Source of the DNA: Streptomyces sp. NBRC 110611 | GTDB lineage: Bacteria > Actinomycetota > Actinomycetes > Streptomycetales > Streptomycetaceae | DNA: 64,000 bases | Direction of reading: 5' to 3' | NCBI RefSeq assembly: GCF_001590865.1 | Contig: NZ_BBUY01000003.1 | Span: 317,846 to 381,845, forward strand | In this document: positions 31,586 through 39,467 of the stretch, in pieces | Layout: each line of letters opens with the position of its first letter | Numbering within the stretch: the first letter of the stretch is position 1 | Notes under the pieces: generated by a model | What the model saw: the letters and a program-made list of their open reading frames with translations, nothing else | Told to the model about the DNA's origin: nothing | The model's database searches: none | Position numbers and translations under genes: made by a program

Positions 31586-32452
31586 TCAGAATCCGAGGTC
31601 GTTTGCGTAGGCGGAGGGAGGCGGGCACGTAAAGGGCTGGTAGCCGCCGGAGATGGCGTTCGGCGGCTTGCTGGTGCCGGGCGTCGTCAGGGGCGGGAGT
31701 TCGCTCCAGCCGCGCAGGAAGTACCGGGCTGAGGCGACATCAGCGCGGGCGGCGGCTTTGGCGGCGTGGTCGACCATGGCCGGGATGCCAGCCTTCTCGA
31801 TGAGGGCGAGGACCGGGAACCACTGGTCGCCTTGGAAGGGCCAGCGGACGATGACGCCCGCGGCGGTGAGCTGGTCGACGAGGGGGCGTGCTGCTTGGGG
31901 GATGCCGTACGCGTGACGGTCGGCAGCAGGGGTCTCTTGCTTGCTGGCTGAGGGGGTAGTTGGTGAGGGGTTAGGAGGGGTAGGGGTCCCGGTTTCCGGG
32001 ACACTGGCGTCCCGGTTTTCGGGACACTGAGATGGTGCAGTGTTCTGGGTTCCGGGACGCTGAGCGGGGGTGTCAGTGTCCGCGTTTCCGGGATGCTGAG
32101 AGCAGTCAGTGTCCCGGGAACCGGCACTCTGAGACCGAGCGTCAGCGTCCCGGTCTTCGGGACGCTGAGGCGCGGCAGAGAACGTGGGAATCCGGTACTT
32201 TGCGGCGCCGTTCTTCTGGCCGGCGGCAACCCGTTCCAACGCGCCCTTGGCCGTGAGCGACTTCAGGACTACGTACATCTGCGACCGGGATACACAGGTG
32301 CGGTGCAGCATCTCGGGGCACTCGACGCTGTTCCAGGTGGTCCGGGTCTCGTCGTTGGCATCCTCGGCAAGCGCGACCAGGACGCGCGCCTCGCGGTGCG
32401 TGAGATCCCGCGGTGCGCGGTCCAGGACATCGACGATCAGACGGATTCCCAC
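31586..32452 (-). CDS. Phage replication initiator, winged helix, with origin repeats inside the gene
   Basis: 288 residues, GTG start. The N-terminal winged helix (DLTHREARVLVALAEDAND to VSRSQMYVVLKSLTAKGAL, about 16-75) resembles lambda O-type initiators. The middle (about 95-155) is a Pro/Asp/Thr-rich linker of 11-12-residue repeats (SQ.P..RD.D) encoded by six DNA repeats. The C-terminal domain (GVIVRWPFQGDQWFPVLALIEKAG) may bind the loader. Initiator followed by DnaC-like loader is the lambda O-P order. Confidence 0.78.
   Translation of the reverse strand: MGIRLIVDVLDRAPRDLTHREARVLVALAEDANDETRTTWNSVECPEMLHRTCVSRSQMYVVLKSLTAKGALERVAAGQKNGAAKYRIPTFSAAPQRPEDRDADARSQSAGSRDTDCSQHPGNADTDTPAQRPGTQNTAPSQCPENRDASVPETGTPTPPNPSPTTPSASKQETPAADRHAYGIPQAARPLVDQLTAAGVIVRWPFQGDQWFPVLALIEKAGIPAMVDHAAKAAARADVASARYFLRGWSELPPLTTPGTSKPPNAISGGYQPFTCPPPSAYANDLGF
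31986..32169. repeat. Six 23-bp iteron-like repeats, probable phage replication origin
   Basis: Copies start at 31986, 32009, 32042, 32078, 32111 and 32147, each 23 bp, consensus beginning GTCCCGGTTTCCGGGACA and ending CTGAG. Each holds an internal TCCCGG/CCGGGA palindrome. Start-to-start spacing is 23, 33, 36, 33, 36, close to three helical turns. Placement inside the initiator gene mirrors lambda ori in gene O. Confidence 0.75.
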
Positions 32453-32477
32453 GTGCCTGCTTCTCTCCCTGTTCTGC

Positions 32478-33614
32478 TTACGACGCTGCGGTGGTCGCGC
32501 TGCGGTCGAGGAGCAACCGCAGCGCGGCGGCGGCCTGCTGCGGCACGACGCTATTGCCGAGCGCCTTGAGCTGCGCGGCCCGCGATAGGTCGGGGACAGC
32601 GGTCACGTGGCCGTCGGGGAGTCCCATGAGCCATTCGACGAGGGCGGGGTTCAGTCGTCCGCGGTCGTCCACGGGCTGTGGAGCAGACCGGGTGAACTCT
32701 TCCCATCTCTTGACGGCAGCGGCGTACGGTCCCCAGTCGATGCCGCAGCTCTGTGGCTCCATCGCGGCCGGCGGGGAGGTCAGCGACGTCATGACGTTCG
32801 ACAGATACGCCTGATGTCCGGCGGCCTTCCGCTCCTCTGCCGTTGCGTAGTGCGAACCGTGTTCGCTGGCCGTCGGAGTCGGGAGCAGCCGCGCCGTCGC
32901 GCTGGAGAGGGTGAGATCTCCCTTACTGCCGCGCTGGTTGGGTCCACCCTTCTCGCCGTCCGAGGCGCGTGGCGTCGGCAGCAGACCGGCCACCGTGGTC
33001 AATGACGGGCCGCCCTTCCGGCCTGGCGCGTCGTGGCCTCGGTCGTCCGATGCCGTCGGCGTCGGGAGCAGCGACACCGCCGTACGAAGGTCTGGGCCGC
33101 CGTGGCCGTGTGTCCCGGCACCGTTGGTGTCCGAGTTGCGTGGTGTGGGCAGCAGGCGCACGGCGAGGCCGAGCGGTAGACCCATGTCACCCATACCGGG
33201 GTTTCTGGCCTTCGCGCGTTCACGACGCGCCTGCCAGACCTCGGGGGCGATGGTGTCCTGTATGAACGTGGCCGTTGGGGTGGGCATCAGGTGTTCCACC
33301 TCGTCAGCGAGCGTCGGCACCTGACCACCCGCGCGCCGCTTGTCCGGATGCTGTGAGCCCCCGTTCGAGCCGAGGTTCGAGGAGAGGGTTCTCAGCAGCA
33401 GGCCGCGCGATGATGAACACGCGCTCGCGGCGGTGGGCAGTGCCGATCTCCGACGCACGTACGCACGCCCATTCCGCGTCATACCCGAGGCCGGCCAGGT
33501 CGCCGAGTACGGCGCCGAGTGCTCGCAAAGGAGGTTCAGCGCTTCCGTCTCCCACACACCACGGGCACGGTTCCACGTCGCTATGGGCCGTCGCCGAGAG
33601 GAGGCCGCGGACAT
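32478..33614 (-). CDS. Second piece of a C5-cytosine methyltransferase (motif X part, LLPTP repeats)
   Basis: 378 residues. The N-terminal block (ATWNRARGVWETEALNLL, YSATWPASGMTRNGRAYV) is followed by repeats of the form LLPTPxASD with GG-rich tails (about 155-265). The end has WEEFTRSAPQPVDDRGRLNPALVEWLMGLPDGHVT and QLKALGNSVVPQQ, the motif X region of C5 methyltransferases. Its first 311 bases overlap the upstream methyltransferase gene in another frame. Confidence 0.75.
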   Translation of the reverse strand: MSAASSRRRPIATWNRARGVWETEALNLLCEHSAPYSATWPASGMTRNGRAYVRRRSALPTAASACSSSRGLLLRTLSSNLGSNGGSQHPDKRRAGGQVPTLADEVEHLMPTPTATFIQDTIAPEVWQARRERAKARNPGMGDMGLPLGLAVRLLPTPRNSDTNGAGTHGHGGPDLRTAVSLLPTPTASDDRGHDAPGRKGGPSLTTVAGLLPTPRASDGEKGGPNQRGSKGDLTLSSATARLLPTPTASEHGSHYATAEERKAAGHQAYLSNVMTSLTSPPAAMEPQSCGIDWGPYAAAVKRWEEFTRSAPQPVDDRGRLNPALVEWLMGLPDGHVTAVPDLSRAAQLKALGNSVVPQQAAAALRLLLDRSATTAAS

Positions 33615-33957
33615 TTTCGATCACCGCCAAAGAGGGTCGTAGGGATTCGATGGCTCGGGCGACATGCAGCCACAGGCCCGAGCGGGTGCCGTCGGCGATG
33701 CCCGCGCGCTTGCCGGCGAGGCTGACGTCCTGGCAGGGGAATCCGGCAGTGAGCACGTCGACTGGCTCGACGTCGCGGAAATCCACGGCGGTCAGGTCGC
33801 CGAGGTTGGGTACGTCGGGCCAGTGGTGGGCGAGGATCTTGGACGCGTTCAGGTCCATCTCGCAGTGCCAGGCGACCGTACCGCCGAGAACGGCGATGAT
33901 GCCCATGTCGAGGCCGCCGTAGCCGGAGCACAGGGAGCCGATACGGGGTCCGGTCAC
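33304..33957 (-). CDS. C5-cytosine DNA methyltransferase, catalytic N-terminal piece
   Basis: 217 residues from GTG 33957, overlapping the RecT-like stop (GTGA). Motif I IGSLCSGYGGLDMG, motif IV with the catalytic Cys GFPCQDVS, motif VI ENVRG and motif VIII RRERVFII are all present; motifs IX-X are missing and are found in the next gene. A two-chain methyltransferase like M.AquI is the best model. It could protect phage DNA from host restriction. Confidence 0.85.
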   Translation of the reverse strand: MTGPRIGSLCSGYGGLDMGIIAVLGGTVAWHCEMDLNASKILAHHWPDVPNLGDLTAVDFRDVEPVDVLTAGFPCQDVSLAGKRAGIADGTRSGLWLHVARAIESLRPSLAVIENVRGLLSATAHSDVEPCPWCVGDGSAEPPLRALGAVLGDLAGLGYDAEWACVRASEIGTAHRRERVFIIARPAAENPLLEPRLERGLTASGQAARGWSGADAR

Positions 33958-34691
33958 GCGTCCCCCGTTCCGTCCTCGTGATTGACGGTCCACAGCAGTA
34001 CGTCAGCCTCCGTGGCCGCTTCGGCCTCATCTCCGATGAGAGCGTCGGCAACCTCCGGCTCCGGGTTAGAGGGTTCTTCCACAGCCGACTTGTTGCGTCG
34101 CCGTACAGTGCGCGTCGCGCTGGCCGTGCCATCGGTGAGTTCCTCGGCGGAGTACGGCACGCCGTGCAGGACATCGGAGGCGGTGAGCCGGCAGGCTTCG
34201 GAGGTGGCGCGAGCCAGCAGCATCGCCGTGGGCTGGCGCTTCCAGTTGTCTTTGCCGGTCAACTGGGCCTCGCGGGCACGCTCGATGGTCCATTCCGAGC
34301 GGTGGACCTCCGCCTCGCCCGCACGGCGGCCGCACACGACGGCACGCGTAGCGGTGGTCTCCTCTTCCCAGATGGCGTGGCCGTGGGACTGGATGAGGGC
34401 GCGCATGGCGTTCGCACGCATCGCTGGCGTTCCCTTGATGAGGTCGAAGGCCCGCACAGCGGCCATCGGGGACAGTCCCATTTCGTTGCCGGTGAGGATG
34501 GCGGCGGTGATCTCGTGCGCCTTGCCCCGGAAGGCCTCGGGCACGAACGACGTACGGGCGAGGGACTCGGCGATGGTGAAGGCGGCGCGGGCGGAGTCGG
34601 CCCACGCGACGAGCTCGGCGACGGTCCCGCGCTGCTCCGCGGGCGGGGCGGCGGCTGGGGCGTCGACGGTGGCCGGCAGGGTCTCGCTCAT
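33954..34691 (-). CDS. RecT-like single-strand annealing protein
   Basis: 245 residues with the RecT/Bet-like pattern ARTSFVPEAFRGKAHEITAAILTGNEMGLSPMAAVRAFDLIKGTPAMRANAMRALI and KDNWKRQPTAMLLARATSEACR. It promotes annealing of complementary strands and works with an exonuclease. The nuclease gene at 34688 overlaps it by 4 bases, so the two form a recombination pair. Confidence 0.85.
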   Translation of the reverse strand: MSETLPATVDAPAAAPPAEQRGTVAELVAWADSARAAFTIAESLARTSFVPEAFRGKAHEITAAILTGNEMGLSPMAAVRAFDLIKGTPAMRANAMRALIQSHGHAIWEEETTATRAVVCGRRAGEAEVHRSEWTIERAREAQLTGKDNWKRQPTAMLLARATSEACRLTASDVLHGVPYSAEELTDGTASATRTVRRRNKSAVEEPSNPEPEVADALIGDEAEAATEADVLLWTVNHEDGTGDA

Positions 34692-35476
34692 CGGCTGGTC
34701 TCCATAGTCTTGAGGAGGTGGGCGGGCGTTACCGGGGCGTGGACAAGGGTGCGGCGGGCTTTGTCGGCGCGGGCGACGGCGGCCACATCGAGGAAGAGCT
34801 GGAACGTTTCCTCGCTGGTGTCGAGCGGGACGACGGCATAGCCGTCCTCGCGCAGGTGCACGGCGTACGTGGCGGTGATGTTGAGCCGTGCCATGGGGGA
34901 CTCGGTGCCGTCGTCGTTCAGGTGGAAGTCGGCATACCGGTAGGCGGCGAGCTGCAACGCGGTATCGGGCCAGACGCCCGACCGGCTCGTCTTGTAGTCG
35001 AACAGCGCCACCTGTCCGCCGGGCAGTTCGGCCACCAGATCGAGGGTCCCGGCGTACCCGTGGGCGCGCGAGCCCACCGGGGCTTCCCTCAGCAGTGGGC
35101 GGACGCCCCAGTCGTCGAGGAAGCCGGCGCACGCCGCTACGTACCCGTACAGCTCTTCGGGGACCTCGGTGTCCTCGTCGCGTGAGAGGGCGTCGGCGTA
35201 GCGGTGGACCTCGGTACCGCGGGCCGCAGCGGCGTTCCGTTCGCGGAACGGTGCGCGGCGGATCTCGTCGTACGCCGCGTCCGCCTCGCCCGAGGCGACG
35301 AGTGGGGCGAGAGCGCGCCAGTGGTCGACCGCGTACCGGGCGGCGGACTTCGCAGCCCACCCGACGAGTGCGGGCTTGGGCAGTCCGCCGCTGATGAGGG
35401 TGGTGACGCCGGGTGCCGGTTCGCCGTCGAGGGTGTAGGCGTGGCCTTTCTGGGTCTCGGTGCGGACGAGCGTCAT
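34688..35476 (-). CDS. PD-(D/E)XK (RecB/Cas4-like) exonuclease
   Basis: 262 residues. RGTEVHRYADAL (motif with E/H), YAGTLDLVAEL and ALFDYKTSRSG are the catalytic core of PD-(D/E)XK nucleases (Asp, then Asp-x-Lys), followed by a QLAAYRYA helix. Partner of the RecT-like protein for phage recombination and replication. Confidence 0.87.
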   Translation of the reverse strand: MTLVRTETQKGHAYTLDGEPAPGVTTLISGGLPKPALVGWAAKSAARYAVDHWRALAPLVASGEADAAYDEIRRAPFRERNAAAARGTEVHRYADALSRDEDTEVPEELYGYVAACAGFLDDWGVRPLLREAPVGSRAHGYAGTLDLVAELPGGQVALFDYKTSRSGVWPDTALQLAAYRYADFHLNDDGTESPMARLNITATYAVHLREDGYAVVPLDTSEETFQLFLDVAAVARADKARRTLVHAPVTPAHLLKTMETSR

Positions 35477-35850
35477 CGTGCGGCCCTTTCCCGGATGCGC
35501 GCGGTCGTGCTCTGGGCGGCGTGGTGGTAGAGGTCGGCGGCGAGTAGGCGCGCGTCCCGCTCGGACATGGCGAAGTCGATGGACGGCAGGGAGTCCATAA
35601 ACGTTTCGAGGGCGGCATCGAGTGCGGCGGCGGCCCCGTCGATGATGCGTTCGGGGATGTCCCGGGCCTCTTCGAGGTTCGCGAGTCCGTCGTAGGTGCG
35701 GCGCCGCGTCGCGATCTTTTCGAGCATGTCGGCGACGCCCTGCGGGTCGGCGGCGTACACGGTCGCGATGATCTGGGCGACGACTTCCGCGATGTCGTGG
35801 CCTTCGAGAAGCACATGCCGCCTGTCTTCATGCAGCCGGACCGTGATCAT
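35473..35850 (-). CDS. Small early protein of unknown function (125 aa)
   Basis: A helical, mostly acidic protein: VRLHEDRRHVLLEGHDIAEVVAQIIATVY at the start and a long helix ERDARLLAADLYHHAAQS at the end. It overlaps both neighbours by 4 bases (ATGA). Function unknown. Confidence 0.65.
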   Translation of the reverse strand: MITVRLHEDRRHVLLEGHDIAEVVAQIIATVYAADPQGVADMLEKIATRRRTYDGLANLEEARDIPERIIDGAAAALDAALETFMDSLPSIDFAMSERDARLLAADLYHHAAQSTTARIRERAAR

Positions 35851-36676
35851 GCCGCCCCCTCGTGGCCGTCGGCGACGTTCACGGCGAGGTGGCCGGCCGC
35901 GAGGAGCCGTTTGCGGATGAGGTCGACGCCGCGCGGGGTGACCCGCAGTGTGTAGTGGGCGCACGGCCCCGTGATGTTGTGGCTGACGAGGGTTTCCGTT
36001 GCCCGGAAGTGCGGGCGGAAGTTGGCGTACATGTCCCAGAGCGGTGACCACACGGCGCGTACCGGGCGAAGATCAGGCCCTCGTCGACGAGGAATCCGCG
36101 CAGCCACGTTTCCCGGATGCCAAAGAGCTTGGCGACTTCGCGGATGAGGCGGTCCGAATCGTGCGCGGAGAGGTACGCGTCATGGGCGGCGGCCTTCGGT
36201 TCGAGCTCCCTCACGCGCGCATCCGCATCGACCAGGGCGCGGGCGGTGCTCAAGAATTGTTCGGCGAGCGCGAGCACGCCCGCGGGCTCCGTAAGGTCGG
36301 GCAGGGCCGGGACGGCACCGGGTGCGGCGTAGGCGCCGGTCCGGCGGATCTGCGGCAGCACCTCGTGAGTGACCCACCGTTTGAAGGCCCGTGCCTGCGG
36401 CTTGCGGGACCGCAGGATCAGCGAGTAGAGCCCCGGCTCGGTAACGATGTAGGCGTGGGGCTGTCGACGCCCGGTCGAATCGATGACTTCAGCAGTGCTG
36501 AACTCGTCTTCGTCCAGGCCACGCAGGGCTTCGGTGGGATTGACCAGGCCGAGGATGTCGAGGACGTCACGGGCGACCCACCACGGGGCGCCGTCGATCA
36601 TGATGGTCCGTACGGTCTGGCCGGTGTCGGGGAAGGTGAACACGGCCGGGGTGGTCTCGCTGGTGTCGTGCGTCAT
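35847..36676 (-). pseudogene. Phage antirepressor (BRO/KilAC type), frameshifted near 36043-36070
   Basis: The N-terminal BRO domain is intact (WWVARDVLDILGLVNPTEALRGLDEDE, YIVTEPGLYSLILRSRKPQARAFKRWVTHEVLPQIRRTG). The KilAC domain starts normally (REVAKLFGIRETWLRGFLVDEGLIFARYA) but then reads as nonsense to 35879, while its natural end (LWDMYANFRPHFRATETLV to RKRLLAAGHLAVNVAD) is in another frame ending at 35847. That end overlaps the next ATG (ATGA), supporting it as the original. Either a sequencing error or a real one-base loss that weakens induction. Confidence 0.75.
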
Positions 36677-37017
36677 CGCTTCTGCTCCCCTTCCGCGGTG
36701 ACGGCCGCGCACTGCTCGCGCAGGGTTGCGGCGTGGGACAGGGCCGCCTCGGCCGCTCGCTCGATTTCGGCGGCGTACGTCGCTGCACGGTGCGGCGCGT
36801 GCTCGGCGAGTGCTTCGACCCATCGCGCCGCCTGCTGTGCCCGGCTGAGTACGTGGACCGCTTCTCGGGCCGTCAGGACCGAGTCGGCGGCGACGAGTCG
36901 TGTGGTGTGGACTTCGGTGTCTTGGCCGTCGCGGTGCGCTTCGACGTACGAACTCGCCAGGCGCCCCCGCAGCGCGACGAGTTCGGGTGTGTTCATGGAT
37001 GCGTACGGCGTGGTCAT
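36673..37017 (-). CDS. Small helical early protein (114 aa)
   Basis: Almost entirely helical, Ala/Glu/Arg-rich (REAVHVLSRAQQAARWVEALAEHAPHRAATYAAEIERAAEAALSHAATLREQ). Overlaps the antirepressor start by 4 bases. Function unknown. Confidence 0.6.
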   Translation of the reverse strand: MTTPYASMNTPELVALRGRLASSYVEAHRDGQDTEVHTTRLVAADSVLTAREAVHVLSRAQQAARWVEALAEHAPHRAATYAAEIERAAEAALSHAATLREQCAAVTAEGEQKR

Positions 37018-37286
37018 CGCTCACCGCCCACGTAGCGGGCGTAGACGCGGTGTTCGCCGACCACGGTGCGTGCCGTCGCTTCGAAGGCTCCGGTTGGCCG
37101 GTAGGCGCGGAGCCGTCCGTCACGGATTGCTTGTGCCGCTGCGCCCGCCTGGTCGGAGGTCTCTGTCCTGCGTACCACGGCCCATTCGCCCGGTCGCTCC
37201 CTGAGTTGCCGGGCAGCTTCCACGTGGTCGGCGGATCTTCCCGGCACCGGCGGTGGCGGGCCTATGAACTCCGCGGCCGTGCTCAC
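37014..37286 (-). CDS. First early gene after the lysogeny switch (90 aa)
   Basis: 90 residues from GTG 37286 (GGAG upstream). REPs: ARQLRERPGEWAVVRRTETSDQAGAAAQAIRDGRLRAYRPTGAFEATAR, a pattern seen in many small Streptomyces phage proteins. Likely expressed from the early leftward promoter facing the repressor gene. Function unknown. Confidence 0.6.
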   Translation of the reverse strand: MSTAAEFIGPPPPVPGRSADHVEAARQLRERPGEWAVVRRTETSDQAGAAAQAIRDGRLRAYRPTGAFEATARTVVGEHRVYARYVGGER

Positions 37287-37546
37287 ACTCCTCACTCCGC
37301 TTGCCCCCTGTCGTTTACTTGACCAATCGGTATGTTTTTCTATGTGAACACAGGGAGTTTTACATGCCACGAACTGCATGTCTACGAAAAAGAACAAGAG
37401 GGGGTGGAGGTAGCCGTCTCTCGTCTATAGTCGTGAACGATCTGTCTAGGGGAAGAACACCCATCTTTCCCGGGCGGCGTGCACGGGTCGGCACACCTTC
37501 ATCAAAGGAGAGAACGTGTGCTTAGCAAGGTGGCGGGAGGCGCAGC
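37287..37546. promoter_or_regulatory. Divergent lysogeny-switch promoter region
   Basis: 260 bp of lower GC between the leftward early genes and the rightward repressor. Contains the inverted repeat ACATG/CATGT (37362-37366, 37377-37381) and two GTGAAC half-sites. These are candidate repressor operators; promoters were not resolved. Confidence 0.45.
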
Positions 37547-37951
37547 ATGGCTGACGAGCAGCGGGCGACACTTTCCGGCCTCGTACGGCGGCGGCGTGCC
37601 GAACTCGGCCTGAGTCTGCGTTCCTTGGCGAGTTGCTGCACCGATCCGGAGACGGGCGAGCAGCTGAAGTTCGGATGGCTGCACAAGCTGGAGAAGGAAG
37701 AGTCCGTCATCCCTCCGCAGCTTCCCGGACTGCGCGCGCTCGCAAGTGGCTTGAAATTGCCGTTGAAGCTCGTTCAGGAGGCAGCCGGGGCCCAGTTCAT
37801 GGGCATCGTGTCGGAGGTCTGGAGCGAGGCCGGCGACGCGCGCGTCCTCGTGGCCTACTACGAGGAACTGTCCGAACCAGAGCAACGCCAACTGAAGGCC
37901 CTCGTTGAAGCGTTCTCCCGGAACCGCGGACGCGGAGACAGCCAGTCATAG
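37547..37951 (+). CDS. XRE-type prophage repressor
   Basis: 134 residues. Helix-turn-helix at about 8-65 (LVRRRRAELGLSLRSLASCC, FGWLHKLEKEESVIPPQLPGLRALASGLKL), then a C-terminal helical part (VLVAYYEELSEPEQRQLKALVEAF). It is the first rightward gene and is divergent from the early operon, the normal place of the CI-like repressor. Confidence 0.75.
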   Translation: MADEQRATLSGLVRRRRAELGLSLRSLASCCTDPETGEQLKFGWLHKLEKEESVIPPQLPGLRALASGLKLPLKLVQEAAGAQFMGIVSEVWSEAGDARVLVAYYEELSEPEQRQLKALVEAFSRNRGRGDSQS

Positions 37952-38082
37952 CACCGAAGTTGACGGCCTTCGGCATTTTGCCGTAGTGGATTGTCATACC
38001 CCCCAGCTAGTGTGAATCGAGCCATCGCCCTTAGGGCTTCGATCGGTGCGCTTGCGCGCCAGACCCGCGCTGGGGGGCCATT

Positions 38083-38529
38083 TTGTCCACTCCTGTCGTT
38101 CGCATCGAGTTCAAAGACGACATGCCGTCCGGAAAGTACGCCATTCCCGCGGAAACCGACGGCGAACTGGTCTGGCACGTCCGCCGCGACGCCATACGCA
38201 AAGAGGCAGTCGATGAAGTCGCCGCGATCCTGTGCCACCTCGCCACACACGGATGGGGCCAGCACTGGGACGGTCGGCCCACGACCGCACCGCACCAGGC
38301 GGACAAAGCCGCTCAGGCCCCCGCACGCCCTTTCACCCTGCGCATGGAGACGCGCAACGACCTGCCCCGCAGCCGGAATGCAGTACTTCTGGAAGCCGAC
38401 GGCGAACTGGTCTGGTGCGTCCGCCCCGGCGTGATGCTCAGAGAGTTCATCGAGGATGCCGCCCTGGCGCTGGGCTACCTCGTACAACACGGTGCGTGGG
38501 TCCAGCATTGGACCCCAGGCGACCACTGA
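38083..38529 (+). CDS. Internally duplicated small protein, lysogeny region
   Basis: 148 residues from TTG 38083 (site GGGGGG). Two similar halves: residues about 7-60 (DMPSGKYAIPAETDGELVWHVR...GWGQHW) and about 86-142 (DLPRSRNAVLLEADGELVWCVR...GAWVQHW). Both keep DGELVW and end in QHW. Function unknown; expressed with the repressor, so possibly a superinfection or lysogeny protein. Confidence 0.65.
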   Translation: MSTPVVRIEFKDDMPSGKYAIPAETDGELVWHVRRDAIRKEAVDEVAAILCHLATHGWGQHWDGRPTTAPHQADKAAQAPARPFTLRMETRNDLPRSRNAVLLEADGELVWCVRPGVMLREFIEDAALALGYLVQHGAWVQHWTPGDH

Positions 38530-38710
38530 CAGGCATCAGTCGGCCAGCCGCACAGGCACGGGGCGCGGAGACAACCACTTCCCCCCGGAGCCGCCAACCC
38601 TCTCGGCCGCTCAGCATTCTCTGGCATGGGGTTCATCGGGACCGCAGAACACCCCCGGAATCATCAAAAGGTATTGCACAGCATCCCTTTCCGATGCAAA
38701 GATGTGCCGT

Positions 38711-39193
38711 ATGAGCGCCCCACCTGGCGGCACGGGCCGCAGACTCACCAAGAACCCGCTCGGGCCTTCCGGGGATCAAGTACGCCGCAACATCACCCGT
38801 CTTCGCGAGGCCAAGGGGTGGGACAAGAAAGAGCTCGCGTGGCGCGTGACCGACTTGGGGCGCCCCATGCCCGAACTGGCCATCGGCCGTATCGAGGCCG
38901 GCAGCCGACGCGTGGACGTGGACGATCTCGTCGCCCTCGCCGTCGTGCTCGGGGTGAACGTCTCGGCGCTGCTGCTTCCACCGACTGACCACGACCGCGA
39001 GCAGTGCGGCGTGACCGGTGCGGGCGAGGTGGGCCAAGACGTGGCGTGGGACTGGGCGGACGGGCAACGCCCGCTGGCATACGGGAGCGACCCCGGTGCC
39101 ACGCATCTCCAGTTCCTCATGCACGCGCGTCCCACCGGGCGCCGCATGACGGAGATGCCGCCCATGCCGAACGACGAGAAGGGGAAGGCGTGA
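38711..39193 (+). CDS. XRE-family regulator next to excisionase
   Basis: 160 residues with an HTH (DQVRRNITRLREAKGWDKKELAWRVTDLGRPMPELAIGRIEAGSRRVDVDDLVALAVVLGV, about 18-80) and a disordered C-terminus. Its stop overlaps the excisionase GTG. ATG 38711 is chosen; an ATG at 38702 is also in frame. It may control xis/int. Confidence 0.8.
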   Translation: MSAPPGGTGRRLTKNPLGPSGDQVRRNITRLREAKGWDKKELAWRVTDLGRPMPELAIGRIEAGSRRVDVDDLVALAVVLGVNVSALLLPPTDHDREQCGVTGAGEVGQDVAWDWADGQRPLAYGSDPGATHLQFLMHARPTGRRMTEMPPMPNDEKGKA

Positions 39194-39390
39194 CCACGAA
39201 GGCAGATTCCCGCGGCTCAACGCGGCAGGAGCTCATGTCCATCGACGAAGTGGCCGCCTTCCTCCGGAAGCCGAAGAGCTGGGTATACGGGAACTGGCGC
39301 AGCGAAGGCATCCCCTTCAAGAAAGTCGGCAACCAACTCCGCTGCCGTCCAGCGGAATTGGACGACTGGCTCGACCGGCAGATCCCCTGA
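39190..39390 (+). CDS. xis: Excisionase
   Basis: 66 residues, GTG start in a 4-base overlap. MSIDEVAAFLRKPKSWVYGNWRSEGIPFKKVGNQLRCRPAELDDWLDRQ is a standard HTH_17 excisionase. It directs the integrase to excision. Position 77 bases before integrase supports the role. Confidence 0.85.
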   Translation: MTTKADSRGSTRQELMSIDEVAAFLRKPKSWVYGNWRSEGIPFKKVGNQLRCRPAELDDWLDRQIP

Positions 39391-39422
39391 TCACGCGCCG
39401 TCAGTCGAGCCCCTGAGATCCC

Positions 39423-39448
39423 ACAGGCCGGGCATCCGCCCGGCCTGT
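39423..39448 (+). terminator. Hairpin between xis and int
   Basis: A perfect 11-bp stem (39423-39433, 39438-39448) with a 4-nt loop, ending 19 bases before the int ATG. It could end the xis transcript or regulate int translation. Confidence 0.6.
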
Positions 39449-39467
39449 CGGCACAGAAAGGACCGCG

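Noticed and set aside
32870..33150. Possible CRISPR-like repeats
   Set aside because: The repeated blocks are imperfect, vary in length and encode the LLPTP repeats of the methyltransferase protein; no array with even spacers exists in the window.
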